From contig JBPRGH010000007.1 of assembly GCA_051418055.1 (NCBI GenBank), positions 124,001-188,000 of the forward strand: a stretch of 64,000 nt of DNA. The letters are read 5' to 3'. The notes under the pieces are model-generated. The model did no database searches. It was not told the origin of the DNA and saw only the letters and a program-made list of their open reading frames with translations. Positions 9,198 to 18,744 of the stretch are shown here, in pieces; position 1 is the stretch's first letter; the number at the start of each line of letters is the position of its first letter. A program made the translations under genes and the position numbers. The stretch is from JBPRGH01 sp051418055 (GTDB lineage Bacteria; Bacteroidota; Bacteroidia; Cytophagales; Cyclobacteriaceae).

Positions 9198-9386
9198 ATC
9201 ATTTTTATAACAGCTTTTATTCCAGGCAGTTTAGTAAAAGGAAAAGTAATTAAAAAAATCAGGAAAGATAACCGGCTTAAAAAATATTTGATGGCAGAAT
9301 ATAATGATTCATAAAACTTTCATAAGAAATAGGCAATATCCGAAGCTTTAATAGCAAAAGGTAATAGCAGCTTTACAGAATATCTT

Positions 9387-9394
9387 TAATTTTG
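9387..9394 (+). promoter_or_regulatory. Probable -7 element of valS (TAATTTTG)
   Basis: Exact TAnnTTTG match 33 bases before the valS ATG. No clear -33 TTTG was seen at the expected distance, so the call rests on the -7 element alone. Confidence 0.4.
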
Positions 9395-9426
9395 CAGTTC
9401 ATTTTATAAAAGTCCAATTAAAAGGT

Positions 9427-12060
9427 ATGTCTTTATCAACAAAATATAGTCCTGAATCAGTTGAAGAAAAATGGTACTCCAGGTGGATGGAGAAAGGTTT
9501 TTTTCATTCCAGCCCTAATCCTGAAAAAGAGCCATATACAATTGTTATACCTCCTCCCAATGTTACCGGAGTTCTCCATATGGGACATATGCTTAATAAC
9601 ACCATTCAGGATGTGCTAATACGAAAAGCACGGATGGAAGGAAAGGAGGCCTGCTGGGTCCCCGGAACGGATCATGCCTCCATTGCTACTGAAGCAAAAG
9701 TAGTAGCAATGCTAAAAGAGAAAGGAATAGAAAAAAAGGATCTTACACGTGAAGAGTTCCTGGAGTATGCCTGGGAATGGAAGGAAAAGTACGGTGGCAT
9801 AATCCTGGAGCAGCTGAAAAAATTAGGAGCTTCATGTGACTGGGACAGAACACGTTTCACAATGGACGAAAATCTTTCTGAAGCAGTTACAGAAGTTTTT
9901 ATAGATCTATACAATAAAGGATATGTCTATCGTGGTGTAAGAATGGTTAACTGGGACCCTCAGGGTAAAACTGCTCTTGCTGATGATGAGGTTGTACATA
10001 AAGAAGTTCAATCAAAGCTATACTACATCAATTATAAGATAGAAGGAGAAGAAGGATTTGTTACAATCGCCACAACCCGTCCTGAAACCATACTTGGAGA
10101 TACCGCTGTGTGTATTAATCCGAGTGATGAACGATATAAGGACCTTAAAGGAAAGCGCGTACTTGTACCTTTGATCAATAGGTCTATTCCTGTAATAGAA
10201 GATGAATATGTTGATATTGAATTTGGTACGGGATGTTTAAAAGTGACACCTGCCCATGATGTTAATGATTATGAACTGGGTATAAAGCATAATCTTAAAT
10301 CCATTGATATTTTCAATGATAATGGTACGCTAAATGAAAATGCAGAGATATTTATCGGAGAGGATCGTTTTGTAGTCCGTAAAAAGATCGCTAAAAAGTT
10401 AAAGGAAGTAGATCAGCTTCAAAAGGAAGAAGAGTATACCAATAACGTAGGCTTTTCAGAACGTACAGATGCTGTTATTGAGCCAAAGCTCAGTACGCAG
10501 TGGTTTGTAAAAATGCAGGAGATAGTAAAGCCGGCATATGAAAATGTGATGAACGATACGGTTAAGCTTATTCCTCCTAAATTTAAAAATACATACCGCC
10601 ACTGGATGGAAAATGTACGCGACTGGTGCATTTCACGCCAGCTATGGTGGGGGCATCGGATCCCGGCATGGTACCTTCCTAACGGCGAATTTATTGTAGC
10701 TGCAAATGCAGAGCAGGCACTTGAGCAGGCTAAGAAAATTGATTCATCTATCACTGCAGATCAGCTGCGCCAGGATGAAGATGTGTTGGATACCTGGTTT
10801 TCATCATGGCTTTGGCCAATCTCTGTTTTTGATGGGTTTAAAGATCCTGACAATGAGGATTTTAAATACTACTATCCTACCAATGACCTTGTGACAGCGC
10901 CTGAGATCCTGTTTTTCTGGGTTGCCCGCATGGTTATAGCAGGTTATGAATTTAAAGGTGAACGACCGTTTAATAATGTTTATCTGACAGGTATTGTACG
11001 TGATAAGCAGGGAAGGAAGATGTCTAAATCGCTGGGCAATTCTCCTGATCCATTGGACCTTATTAAGCAGTATGGCGCAGATGGTGTACGAACAGGTATG
11101 TTATTCAGCTCACCTGCAGGAAATGACCTGCTTTTTGATATAAAGCTTTGTGAGCAGGGCTGGAACTTTGCCAATAAGATCTGGAATGCCTTCAGGTTAG
11201 TTAAAAGCTGGGAAGTAGATAACAGTAAGAGTGGAGAACCGGATAAATTAGCCATTGAATGGTTTGAATCCCGTTTTAATCACGTACTGACAGAGATTGA
11301 AGATCATTACAGTAAGTTTCGTATGTCTGATGCCCTAATGAGCACCTATAAGCTAATCTGGGATGATTTCTGCAGCTGGTACCTTGAGATGGTAAAACCA
11401 CCTTATGGTGATCCTATTGCCGCTTCAACTTTAGAAGCCACTATTGATATTTTCGAAAAGCTTATGAAGGTATTGCATCCTTTCATGCCATTCATTTCAG
11501 AAGAGCTCTGGCATGAGCTGCGTGAGCGGGATAAGGAAGATTATATTATCGTAGCGCAGTGGCCTAAAGCAGGAAAAACAGATCAAAAGCTTCTTGATCA
11601 GGCTAGCCGGGCTTTTGAAGTAATCAGCAATATCAGAAATACCCGAACATCTAAAGGCATGTCTCCTAAAGAAGAGCTGGAGCTTTTTATCAAAACCGGT
11701 GACTATTCAGTTTATGAACGATTTGAACTGGTACTACAAAAGATGGCTAATCTTAGCACTATTACCCATACAAATGAAGGAAAGGAAAATGCTACTCATT
11801 TTGTAGTTAAAGGTGATGAGTTTTATCTTCCAATCCAGAATATAGATACTGAGGCTGAAAAACAACGTCTTCAAAATGAACTTGAATATACCAAAGGTTT
11901 TAAAGCTTCAGTAAGTAAAAAGCTAAGCAACGAAAAATTTGTAAAGGGAGCCCCTGAACAGGTAGTTGAAAACGAACGTAAAAAACTTGCTGATGCTGAG
12001 TCAAAAATCAAGGCGCTTGAGGATAGTTTAGCTATGTTGGGGGGTAAGTTTGAAGTTTAA
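9427..12060 (+). CDS. valS: Valyl-tRNA synthetase
   Basis: 877 residues, full length for a bacterial ValRS. The HIGH-type motif appears as PNVTGVLHMGHMLNN near residues 41-55, and KMSKSLGNSPDPLDLI carries the KMSKS loop. The editing domain (TTRPETILGDTAVCINP) is intact, so mischarged Thr-tRNA can be cleared. The C-terminus ends in the ValRS-specific coiled coil that contacts tRNA. Cytosolic, charges tRNA-Val. Single-gene unit followed by a hairpin-forming convergent spacer. Confidence 0.97.
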   Translation: MSLSTKYSPESVEEKWYSRWMEKGFFHSSPNPEKEPYTIVIPPPNVTGVLHMGHMLNNTIQDVLIRKARMEGKEACWVPGTDHASIATEAKVVAMLKEKGIEKKDLTREEFLEYAWEWKEKYGGIILEQLKKLGASCDWDRTRFTMDENLSEAVTEVFIDLYNKGYVYRGVRMVNWDPQGKTALADDEVVHKEVQSKLYYINYKIEGEEGFVTIATTRPETILGDTAVCINPSDERYKDLKGKRVLVPLINRSIPVIEDEYVDIEFGTGCLKVTPAHDVNDYELGIKHNLKSIDIFNDNGTLNENAEIFIGEDRFVVRKKIAKKLKEVDQLQKEEEYTNNVGFSERTDAVIEPKLSTQWFVKMQEIVKPAYENVMNDTVKLIPPKFKNTYRHWMENVRDWCISRQLWWGHRIPAWYLPNGEFIVAANAEQALEQAKKIDSSITADQLRQDEDVLDTWFSSWLWPISVFDGFKDPDNEDFKYYYPTNDLVTAPEILFFWVARMVIAGYEFKGERPFNNVYLTGIVRDKQGRKMSKSLGNSPDPLDLIKQYGADGVRTGMLFSSPAGNDLLFDIKLCEQGWNFANKIWNAFRLVKSWEVDNSKSGEPDKLAIEWFESRFNHVLTEIEDHYSKFRMSDALMSTYKLIWDDFCSWYLEMVKPPYGDPIAASTLEATIDIFEKLMKVLHPFMPFISEELWHELRERDKEDYIIVAQWPKAGKTDQKLLDQASRAFEVISNIRNTRTSKGMSPKEELELFIKTGDYSVYERFELVLQKMANLSTITHTNEGKENATHFVVKGDEFYLPIQNIDTEAEKQRLQNELEYTKGFKASVSKKLSNEKFVKGAPEQVVENERKKLADAESKIKALEDSLAMLGGKFEV

Positions 12061-12163
12061 AGTTCAAAGTTCCTGGTTTCTTGTTCCTGGTTTTTGGTTC
12101 GTAGTTCGTGGTTCGTGGTTTTTCCAACCAAAAACCACGAACTATGAACCAACAATCCGTTTA
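12061..12163. terminator. Convergent spacer with long hairpin built from repeated GTTCGTGGTT words
   Basis: The gap between valS and the DUF819 gene contains TTCGTGGTTTTT (12112-12123) and its perfect complement AAAAACCACGAA (12130-12141) around a six-base loop CCAACC. The stem extends outward with a G-C pair and further pairs including G-U. Upstream tandem copies of GGTTCGTAGTTCGTGGTT (12096-12113) can pair alternatively with 12133-12150, one mismatch. A/T tracts inside the stem suit a bidirectional terminator, though the stem lacks the classic GC core. Confidence 0.5.
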
Positions 12164-13414
12164 TCATTCGGCTGCAACCTGCATTAAAATCCCGCATAGC
12201 CAGGCTCCATAGGTCCCTAATGCATAGCCTAATACGGCTAATAATACACCTACAGGGGCAAGGGATGGGTGAAATGCTGTGGCAAGGACTGGTGCAGAAG
12301 CAGCTCCTCCAATATTTGCCATACTGCCCACAGATAGGAAGAAAAAAGGAGCTCGTATAAGTTTAGCTACTATAATTAATAAAGTAACATGTATGGCCAT
12401 CCAGATAAAACCTACCATAAAATAGCCTGGGTTGTCGAAAATTGCCAGTACATCCATCTTCATACCAATTGATGTAACCAGGATAAAAATAAAAACCGTT
12501 CCTATTTTAGATGCTCCTGCCCCTTCATAGGTCCTCATCTTTGTGAAGGAAAGAATGACACCAATAGTAGTAGCAAATACAACAATCCAGAAAAAACCGC
12601 TTGTAAGGCTGTATTTTGCCAGCCCGGGAGCGTTGGTTTCAATGAAAGGGGCAATAATATCTGCTAAAAAATGCGCTAATCCTGTTGCTCCAAAGCCTAT
12701 GGCAAGGATCACCATTAAATCACTGGTTGTGGGTATTTTCGAAATCGAGGCGCTATATGCTTCCATCTTTTTTACAAGATGTTCTATAGAAGTAGTATCT
12801 GCTTTTAACTTCTTATCTATCACATTCGATCTCCCAATACCAAGCAACAGTAAAGCCATCCATACCTGTGCGACAATTACATCTACAGTGATACTCATTG
12901 AATAAATCTCTGCTGATGGTTTAAAAACTTCAAACATGGCCGCCTGGTTAGCGCCCCCTCCTATCCATGATCCGGCAATAGTAGTCATGCCACGCCATAC
13001 AGCATCAGGTCCTGCTCCTCCTACAATATCCGGATTAAAAGATGACACAATTAATATTGAAAGTGGCCCACCAATAATAACTCCTACTGTTGCTGTAAAA
13101 AATATAATAAGTGCTTTTGGTCCTAGTTTTAGAATTTCTTTAAGATCAACACTTAACGTCAGCAACACAAGACATGCAGGTAATAAAAACCTTGAAGCTA
13201 CAAAATAAAGCCTGCTGGCATTAGGATCAACTATGTTAAAAGTGTTTAAAAGAGAGGGTAAGAAATAAGCTAATAGAAGTGCAGGAATAAATTTATAGAA
13301 TTTCTGCCAAAATGGTCTTTCGCTGGCACTCGTTCGGAAAATAAATCCAAGTATTAACATTAGGATACCGAAAATCACAGCATCATTGGTGAGCAAAACA
13401 TCTTGTTCCTGCAT
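12164..13414 (-). CDS. DUF819-family multi-pass membrane protein
   Basis: About 416 residues from the ATG at 13414. A TTG at 13468 would lengthen it by 18 polar residues and overlap the Nudix gene, so the ATG is preferred; it starts MQEQDVLLTNDAVIFGIL. At least ten hydrophobic segments, with the conserved GSWIGGGANQAAMFE stretch and a related GSMANIGGAASAPVLA repeat, the features of DUF819/YjcL proteins. These resemble sodium-coupled carriers with inverted repeats, but the substrate is unknown. Closely follows the Nudix hydrolase and may be co-transcribed with it. Confidence 0.85.
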   Translation of the reverse strand: MQEQDVLLTNDAVIFGILMLILGFIFRTSASERPFWQKFYKFIPALLLAYFLPSLLNTFNIVDPNASRLYFVASRFLLPACLVLLTLSVDLKEILKLGPKALIIFFTATVGVIIGGPLSILIVSSFNPDIVGGAGPDAVWRGMTTIAGSWIGGGANQAAMFEVFKPSAEIYSMSITVDVIVAQVWMALLLLGIGRSNVIDKKLKADTTSIEHLVKKMEAYSASISKIPTTSDLMVILAIGFGATGLAHFLADIIAPFIETNAPGLAKYSLTSGFFWIVVFATTIGVILSFTKMRTYEGAGASKIGTVFIFILVTSIGMKMDVLAIFDNPGYFMVGFIWMAIHVTLLIIVAKLIRAPFFFLSVGSMANIGGAASAPVLATAFHPSLAPVGVLLAVLGYALGTYGAWLCGILMQVAAE

Positions 13415-13442
13415 TACAGATAATGGTTGGTTTTTCGCTAAA

Positions 13443-14096
13443 CTAAGGCATTTGATCAACTTCTTCAACGATTTTTGAAAACTCGCTCAATATCATGGCC
13501 GTAGCACCCCATACTACCTTATCCTGAATATCAAAATAAGGTGTATTTAGGCGGTATTGCCCACGCACCAGGATCTCCTTTTTTTTACGGAATTTTATAT
13601 CGGTCAAATGCTGAAGGTCAGCCAAAAATAATTCTTTTACCTCGCGCGGATCGATCTCAAATGTTGGGTCCTTTTCAATATACGCTACTGTGGGTAATAT
13701 TTTATACCGGCTTGGTGGGATATAAAGCTCACTTAATGTACCTATTACATTAATATCGCTAATCGATACTCCAATTTCTTCTTCAGTCTCGCGAAGGGCA
13801 GTCATGATCAGGTCATTATCCTGCTCCTCTTTCCTGCCGCCAGGCAAGCTCACCTGGCCGGAATGGATACCGGGATAGGTATGCCGTAAGGTTAATGGAA
13901 ATTTTATCTGCCCTTCTTGCTGAAAAAGAAGGATAAGGACTCCCCCGAGCCTTAATTTTTCCTTCTCCTCTTCCATTAACCTTTGCTGCTCAGATGCCCT
14001 GCCTATTGGCATCATCAGTTGGCGAGCTTCATCTCCGGGCAATGGTGCAGTGAGCCTTTTTCTTAATTTTTCAACCGCATCGGAAAATGAACTCAT
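13443..14096 (-). CDS. Nudix hydrolase, CoA pyrophosphatase type (NudL/YeaB-like)
   Basis: 217 residues. The Nudix box is present as GGRKEEQD...ALRETEEEIGV, matching GX5EX7REUXEEXGU, and the preceding segment HSGQVSLPGGR is the NuCoA signature (LLTxRSxxLRxHxGQVxFPGG type). Members cleave CoA or acyl-CoA to phosphopantetheine and 3',5'-ADP. The start ATG at 14096 lies 16 bases after the M43 protease stop, so the gene may be read from the same transcript. Confidence 0.88.
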   Translation of the reverse strand: MSSFSDAVEKLRKRLTAPLPGDEARQLMMPIGRASEQQRLMEEEKEKLRLGGVLILLFQQEGQIKFPLTLRHTYPGIHSGQVSLPGGRKEEQDNDLIMTALRETEEEIGVSISDINVIGTLSELYIPPSRYKILPTVAYIEKDPTFEIDPREVKELFLADLQHLTDIKFRKKKEILVRGQYRLNTPYFDIQDKVVWGATAMILSEFSKIVEEVDQMP

Positions 14097-14111
14097 GTTT
14101 TTTTTATTTCA

Positions 14112-17100
14112 CTAATGTTTTACAAACTTTATTTGTTTGTTCTCACCTGAACTATTATAAATTTCCAACAAATAAACCCCTTCTTTTAGATCCTGTACAT
14201 TAATAAATTCACCTTCGCCATAAAACTGTCCGTTTTTTACCAGAAGACCAGAATAAGTAAATATCTTAAAAGAGATATACCTATCAGCGCCAGTTAAATA
14301 TAATTTATTGTTTACCGGATTAGGATAAATAGAAAAATCACCCTCTGTATCATTAACATCTAAAATAGTATAAGAAAAAACCTCAGAAACTGATAAACAG
14401 CCATTAAAATCAACTACTGATACAGAATAATTTCCTTCCTCTAATGGAGAATAATTTTTTGATGTTGCTCCTTGTATCTCCACCCCATTATAATACCATT
14501 GATACGCTGATGCATCTGAACATATCAGCTGACTGCCAGAAAGGTTGATTACAGGTTGTATAACATCAAATAATTCCACCGTTATTTCAGTTGAAGAAGA
14601 GCATGTTCCTTCCGGAGAAAATCCTAATAAAGTATAGGTGGTGGTCTGCTCCAGCACCAGCTGAATACTTGCCCCTGTTCCAGCTAAAGTATTACCTATA
14701 TACCACTCATAAGAAGAGGCGCCGGTTCCTGTAAGGGTAATATTTCCCGCTTCGCATAGCCCTGCCACATTGGAAGTTGCAACTGTTTCCGGTATTGAAA
14801 CAACCGAGACAGTAAAATCCACGGCTCCCTGGCAACCTAACTCATTTTCTCCAACAACCTGCAAAGTAACATCCTCAAATGCTGAGAAGGAATAAGTTGG
14901 CCCTTCAAAAATCACCGAGCCCCTTGACAGCCATTTTATGTTTGAGCCCCCGGAAGCTGTCAACGTTACCTCATCCCCTTCACAAATTGTTTGAGAGCCT
15001 TCCACCTGCATTTGAGGTAACGGTATTACCTCAATATAATCTACTTTTGTTTCCATAGTGCCTCCAAGAATATTAGATGCAGTAAGTGATACATTATACA
15101 AGCCAGCGGTTGAATAAGTCACTTTTGGATGCTGTTGAATTGATGTTCCGGGATCTGCCCCCTCCAAAATCCATGACCAGGAACCCGGTGTTCCCGTTGA
15201 TTGATCTTCAAATTGAACCGCATCACCTTCACATATTTTTATCTTATTTGATGAGAAAGCAGCCTGGGCAGGTTGGCTTACCTGTACGTAACTAAACTTT
15301 ATATTATCCAGATAAAGCAGGTTACCCCACCCTGATCTATTTACCAAAGCGACATGTACAGAAGGCTCCCCAGCCAAAAAAGAAAGGGAGAATTCATTAC
15401 TCCTCCATTCCGTATCAGTAGGCTCAAATGGATTTTCCGTAGCTGCTGATGTAGCAAGGTCGTCGCCCCCTTCTGACCAAAATAGGTTCCATGTGGCCCC
15501 GCAATCCAATGAATACATAACCTGTAAAGAGTCTAAGTAATCCTGGGAATATATAGCATATGCATGATCAAAGGACAAATAAGGCTCGCCTGAACCTGAA
15601 AGGTCCAGCAGTGGAGAAACCAGTACATCTATAGTACCTGTTGGGTCTGTATCTACCGAATAATTATCAAAAACAAGACTATTTGTACCTGTACCATAAG
15701 CACTCTCACTATTTGTATAAAGCCACCCCCTGTCATTATCAGTATTAAGCACTACCCATTCGTTTAAAATATTGTTTTCATCTTCAATATCCTCATAAAC
15801 GGATGACATAACCACATCTGAGTAAATAGAAAGTTGGTTAGTCACAGAATCACTGCCTGAAGCATTAGTAGCTGTAAATGTGATTGTATAAACCCCTGAT
15901 TGATTAAAAGTAATGGCAAGGTTCTGCTCGGTAAAAGTGGCAAGCAAAGTACCGGAACCATCATAAAAGTTCCATTTCCATGATGTAGGGCTGTTTGTTG
16001 ATTCATCAGTAAAACTAACTGAAGTACCACTACAAGCTGCCGGTGTATTTGTTGAAAATTGTGCTACCGGTTTATCAGTAGCCTCACCGACTGTTGAATT
16101 CACTAGTTCCATCCTCCTCGGGCTATTAGCCAGGACAGTCCGCATACGACCTTTTTGTTCAACAGTAAAAATATTCATACATGCATCCGGAGTATAATCC
16201 ATGTAATTTTCAATCATATCATTCTGATCATCGACACCTTCATCACAGCTATTGGCAGTTATACATGAATAATTAGGTTGTCCGGCTGCAGGCGTATCGG
16301 TGCAGAAATCGTCTTCTGCACATCCACCATCACCCCAAATGTGTCGTAAGCCCAGCCAATGCCCTACCTCATGAGTAGTCGTTCGCCCCTCATCATAAGG
16401 GGAGCTAACATTACCCGTTCTTCCAAAATACCTGTAGCCAACTACAACACCGTCAGTTTCAGCAGCACCATTTGATCGATCGATACCATCCAGACCTGAA
16501 AGGTTGGGGAACTGGGCGTAACCTAATAGTTCCGCATCTTCACCACCAAATTCCAGTGTCCACATATTAAAATACTTTGTAGGGTCCCAGATGGTGCCAG
16601 GTTTTAAGGTATTTTCAATTTGTGTAAACTCCCAGGATGCCGCACCTCCATTGATCCTGTTAATTCCAGGTTCCGGAAGTTCATTACCATCGGGTCCTAA
16701 GACTGCAAGCACAAATTCAATATTGGTATCAGCACCTGCAGGATGACTATTGCTTCCTGGCCCTGTTCTTCTGAAATCTTCATTCAATACATCTATCTGT
16801 GACTGTATCTGTGCCTGGCTAATATTAGCGCCAACCCCAATGCTTTCTCCATTATGTACCACATGAATTACAACCGGTATGATTAAAATATCTTCTGTGG
16901 TCCGTGATGAGCCATTTACCATCAGAGACTGTAGCCTTGATTCAAAGTCTTCAGTGGATGGATAATCTTTATACTTATCCTGCAGCAGTTTTGTATATTC
17001 ATCGGTATAGCAGGTTCGCTGAGACGGAACATTAAAATGACCTGGCTTAAGGGCAGGTACAGGTTTTTTAAGTGGCTTGAGATTTAACTGCTGATTTGAA

Positions 17101-17165
17101 ATAATTTGCGCGTGTGCAATTTGGACACAAAAGATCCAGAAGATTAAAAAATTAAGGTTCTTCAT
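14112..17165 (-). CDS. Secreted M43 (pappalysin-like) metalloprotease with PKD domains and T9SS sorting domain
   Basis: 1017 residues. Signal peptide ends AHAQ at residue 20. The zinc site HEVGHWLGLRH lies at 265-275 and the Met-turn follows in NYMDYTPDAC, defining an M43 catalytic domain. Downstream are PKD/Ig-like repeats (VSFTDESTNSPTSWKW, VQFEDQSTGTPGSWSW) and a MAM-like segment (about 450-620). The C-terminus FSIYPNPVNNKLYL to LKEGVYLLEIY is a type A Por sorting domain, directing export by the type IX system and surface anchoring. Predicted role: extracellular protein degradation. It follows the small lipoprotein gene by 23 bases. Confidence 0.93.
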   Translation of the reverse strand: MKNLNFLIFWIFCVQIAHAQIISNQQLNLKPLKKPVPALKPGHFNVPSQRTCYTDEYTKLLQDKYKDYPSTEDFESRLQSLMVNGSSRTTEDILIIPVVIHVVHNGESIGVGANISQAQIQSQIDVLNEDFRRTGPGSNSHPAGADTNIEFVLAVLGPDGNELPEPGINRINGGAASWEFTQIENTLKPGTIWDPTKYFNMWTLEFGGEDAELLGYAQFPNLSGLDGIDRSNGAAETDGVVVGYRYFGRTGNVSSPYDEGRTTTHEVGHWLGLRHIWGDGGCAEDDFCTDTPAAGQPNYSCITANSCDEGVDDQNDMIENYMDYTPDACMNIFTVEQKGRMRTVLANSPRRMELVNSTVGEATDKPVAQFSTNTPAACSGTSVSFTDESTNSPTSWKWNFYDGSGTLLATFTEQNLAITFNQSGVYTITFTATNASGSDSVTNQLSIYSDVVMSSVYEDIEDENNILNEWVVLNTDNDRGWLYTNSESAYGTGTNSLVFDNYSVDTDPTGTIDVLVSPLLDLSGSGEPYLSFDHAYAIYSQDYLDSLQVMYSLDCGATWNLFWSEGGDDLATSAATENPFEPTDTEWRSNEFSLSFLAGEPSVHVALVNRSGWGNLLYLDNIKFSYVQVSQPAQAAFSSNKIKICEGDAVQFEDQSTGTPGSWSWILEGADPGTSIQQHPKVTYSTAGLYNVSLTASNILGGTMETKVDYIEVIPLPQMQVEGSQTICEGDEVTLTASGGSNIKWLSRGSVIFEGPTYSFSAFEDVTLQVVGENELGCQGAVDFTVSVVSIPETVATSNVAGLCEAGNITLTGTGASSYEWYIGNTLAGTGASIQLVLEQTTTYTLLGFSPEGTCSSSTEITVELFDVIQPVINLSGSQLICSDASAYQWYYNGVEIQGATSKNYSPLEEGNYSVSVVDFNGCLSVSEVFSYTILDVNDTEGDFSIYPNPVNNKLYLTGADRYISFKIFTYSGLLVKNGQFYGEGEFINVQDLKEGVYLLEIYNSSGENKQIKFVKH

Positions 17166-17188
17166 CTATAAAATAAAAAAGTAAATAA

Positions 17189-17569
17189 TTATTGTCTTGT
17201 GACTTTTAAAATATTTTCATCCAGCTGCTCAATCTTCCAGAGCAAGGCCTTATCATTTTCGATGGTAAGCTTTAGGATATTTTCATCTACCCATTCCCAG
17301 CGTCCTTCTTTCGTCACAGGTTCATCTGCAGGACCTAAAGTATTTAAAATTAATAAATTATCTGCCTTAAAAATATACTGTTCGTATTGCCTTGAAAGAG
17401 GAAAATCAAAATCACTGGTCCGTAAAATCAATTCCTGTTCATTGCTCTCCTGTGGGGATACTCGCCATTCTTTGAGTAACATCTTTGTTGATTGCTGGTC
17501 ACCATTTTTAGAAGTTGATCTACAGGAAATAAATAATATTATTAAAAAAAGGAAAGGTAAATGCTTCAT
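17189..17569 (-). CDS. Small predicted lipoprotein, unknown function
   Basis: 126 residues. The N-terminus MKHLPFLFLIILFISCRS is a lipoprotein signal peptide with the acylated cysteine at position 16. The mature part resembles lipocalin-like META/DUF-type small domains (RWEWVDENILKLTI), with alternating beta strands, but I do not recognise the family. It is directly upstream of the M43 protease and probably in the same transcript; a role linked to the protease is possible but unproven. Confidence 0.7.
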   Translation of the reverse strand: MKHLPFLFLIILFISCRSTSKNGDQQSTKMLLKEWRVSPQESNEQELILRTSDFDFPLSRQYEQYIFKADNLLILNTLGPADEPVTKEGRWEWVDENILKLTIENDKALLWKIEQLDENILKVTRQ

Positions 17570-17649
17570 CTAATTTAATTTTCGGCTGTAAATTAAATGA
17601 AAGTTTCTTAGTTAAAAGCAGAAGGTTGTGAAATATTTTAAAGAAAAAT

Positions 17650-18702
17650 TCAGCGTATACCCCTGTTAGTCATTTCAATATAAGAATTACCCACAACGGG
17701 CTTACCTTGCCTTGAACCTTTGATATTACACATTCCTTCCCAGTAATATAAGGCTGTAAATGGACCAAAGTTTATTTTCAATTCCTGTTCAGGGATAACG
17801 GCAGTAGAAATCACATCGATCTCAAGTTCAGGTACTATAATTTGCCATTTTACAGGATAGGTAATATTTGACTTCGGGCTTTTCCAGTATTCCAGTGGTT
17901 TTAATTCAACATCTGCCCCCAAATCTATTTGTTCGTTATCCTTTGTATAATAAGCTCCTCCATAAAGTGTGGTGCTATCTATAACATTGTAAAGCTGATA
18001 GATCATCAATTCCTCCTGTTCTCCATCAAATTGGATCGAGAACCAGTCCCACGCTACTTCCTGTGTAAAAACTCCAATACAATTCCACTGACGATCATAC
18101 CACATCTCCCCCGTTACATCTATATCCTCCCCTTCAATAGAAATTGTGCCCTCAGTTTTTAATCTTGGGTAGGAAACATAACCTGCAGTAGTATAATCCC
18201 CATATTGTTCATAACCTGTATCATTATGCAGAAGCACCGGCTTCTCAGGTTTGGTTGTGAGATCAATATTAAGAGGTTCCCCGACCATTTCAGTCTTCAG
18301 GTGATACTCACCGGCCTGACCGGATAATGTCCAGGTATCATCCTTATGCTCAATTTGAAGATCTAATGGTAACTGGAATTCAAGAAGGTCCTTTTGACGC
18401 TTAATTTTATATTCGTAATAAAATTTTTCATTTTCCACATCAGTGATGGCAACATTTACCATCAAAAAGTCATTTTTAGCACGTGGGGTAAAATGGAAAA
18501 AAACATACTCAACACCATATTCACGATCTGAATTTTTATCCTTTAAATGGCCGGTAAAATACCACCATTCAAGAGAATTTTTATAATGTACGCCGTCATC
18601 CTCAGGCCAGCTTGCTCTTTTATTAAATACATCGCTTCCGCTATAAGGAGTGATTTTGCACGAAAAAATCAGGATAAGAAATAGGATGGAATATCGTTTC
18701 AT
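17650..18702 (-). CDS. Lipoprotein with CrtC/AttH-type lipocalin-like domains
   Basis: 350 residues, lipoprotein signal MKRYSILFLILIFSCK. The signature WWYFTGHLKD followed by EYVFFHF, and the later GEMWYDRQWNC and WDWFSIQF, match the AttH/CrtC (hydroxyneurosporene synthase) fold of two lipocalin-like barrels. CrtC itself hydrates carotenoids, but most lipoprotein members are of unknown role. The organism makes carotenoids (crtY at 1.1 kb), yet the genes are far apart, so a pigment role is speculative. Likely attached to a membrane facing the periplasm. Confidence 0.82.
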   Translation of the reverse strand: MKRYSILFLILIFSCKITPYSGSDVFNKRASWPEDDGVHYKNSLEWWYFTGHLKDKNSDREYGVEYVFFHFTPRAKNDFLMVNVAITDVENEKFYYEYKIKRQKDLLEFQLPLDLQIEHKDDTWTLSGQAGEYHLKTEMVGEPLNIDLTTKPEKPVLLHNDTGYEQYGDYTTAGYVSYPRLKTEGTISIEGEDIDVTGEMWYDRQWNCIGVFTQEVAWDWFSIQFDGEQEELMIYQLYNVIDSTTLYGGAYYTKDNEQIDLGADVELKPLEYWKSPKSNITYPVKWQIIVPELEIDVISTAVIPEQELKINFGPFTALYYWEGMCNIKGSRQGKPVVGNSYIEMTNRGIR

Positions 18703-18744
18703 GGTTTCTTTAACACAGCAGCATCCTGAGATGTTAATTGCTGC

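Noticed and set aside
13415..13468. TTG start for the DUF819 gene
   Set aside because: The extra 18 residues are polar, non-conserved and overlap the Nudix gene; the ATG at 13414 is enough.
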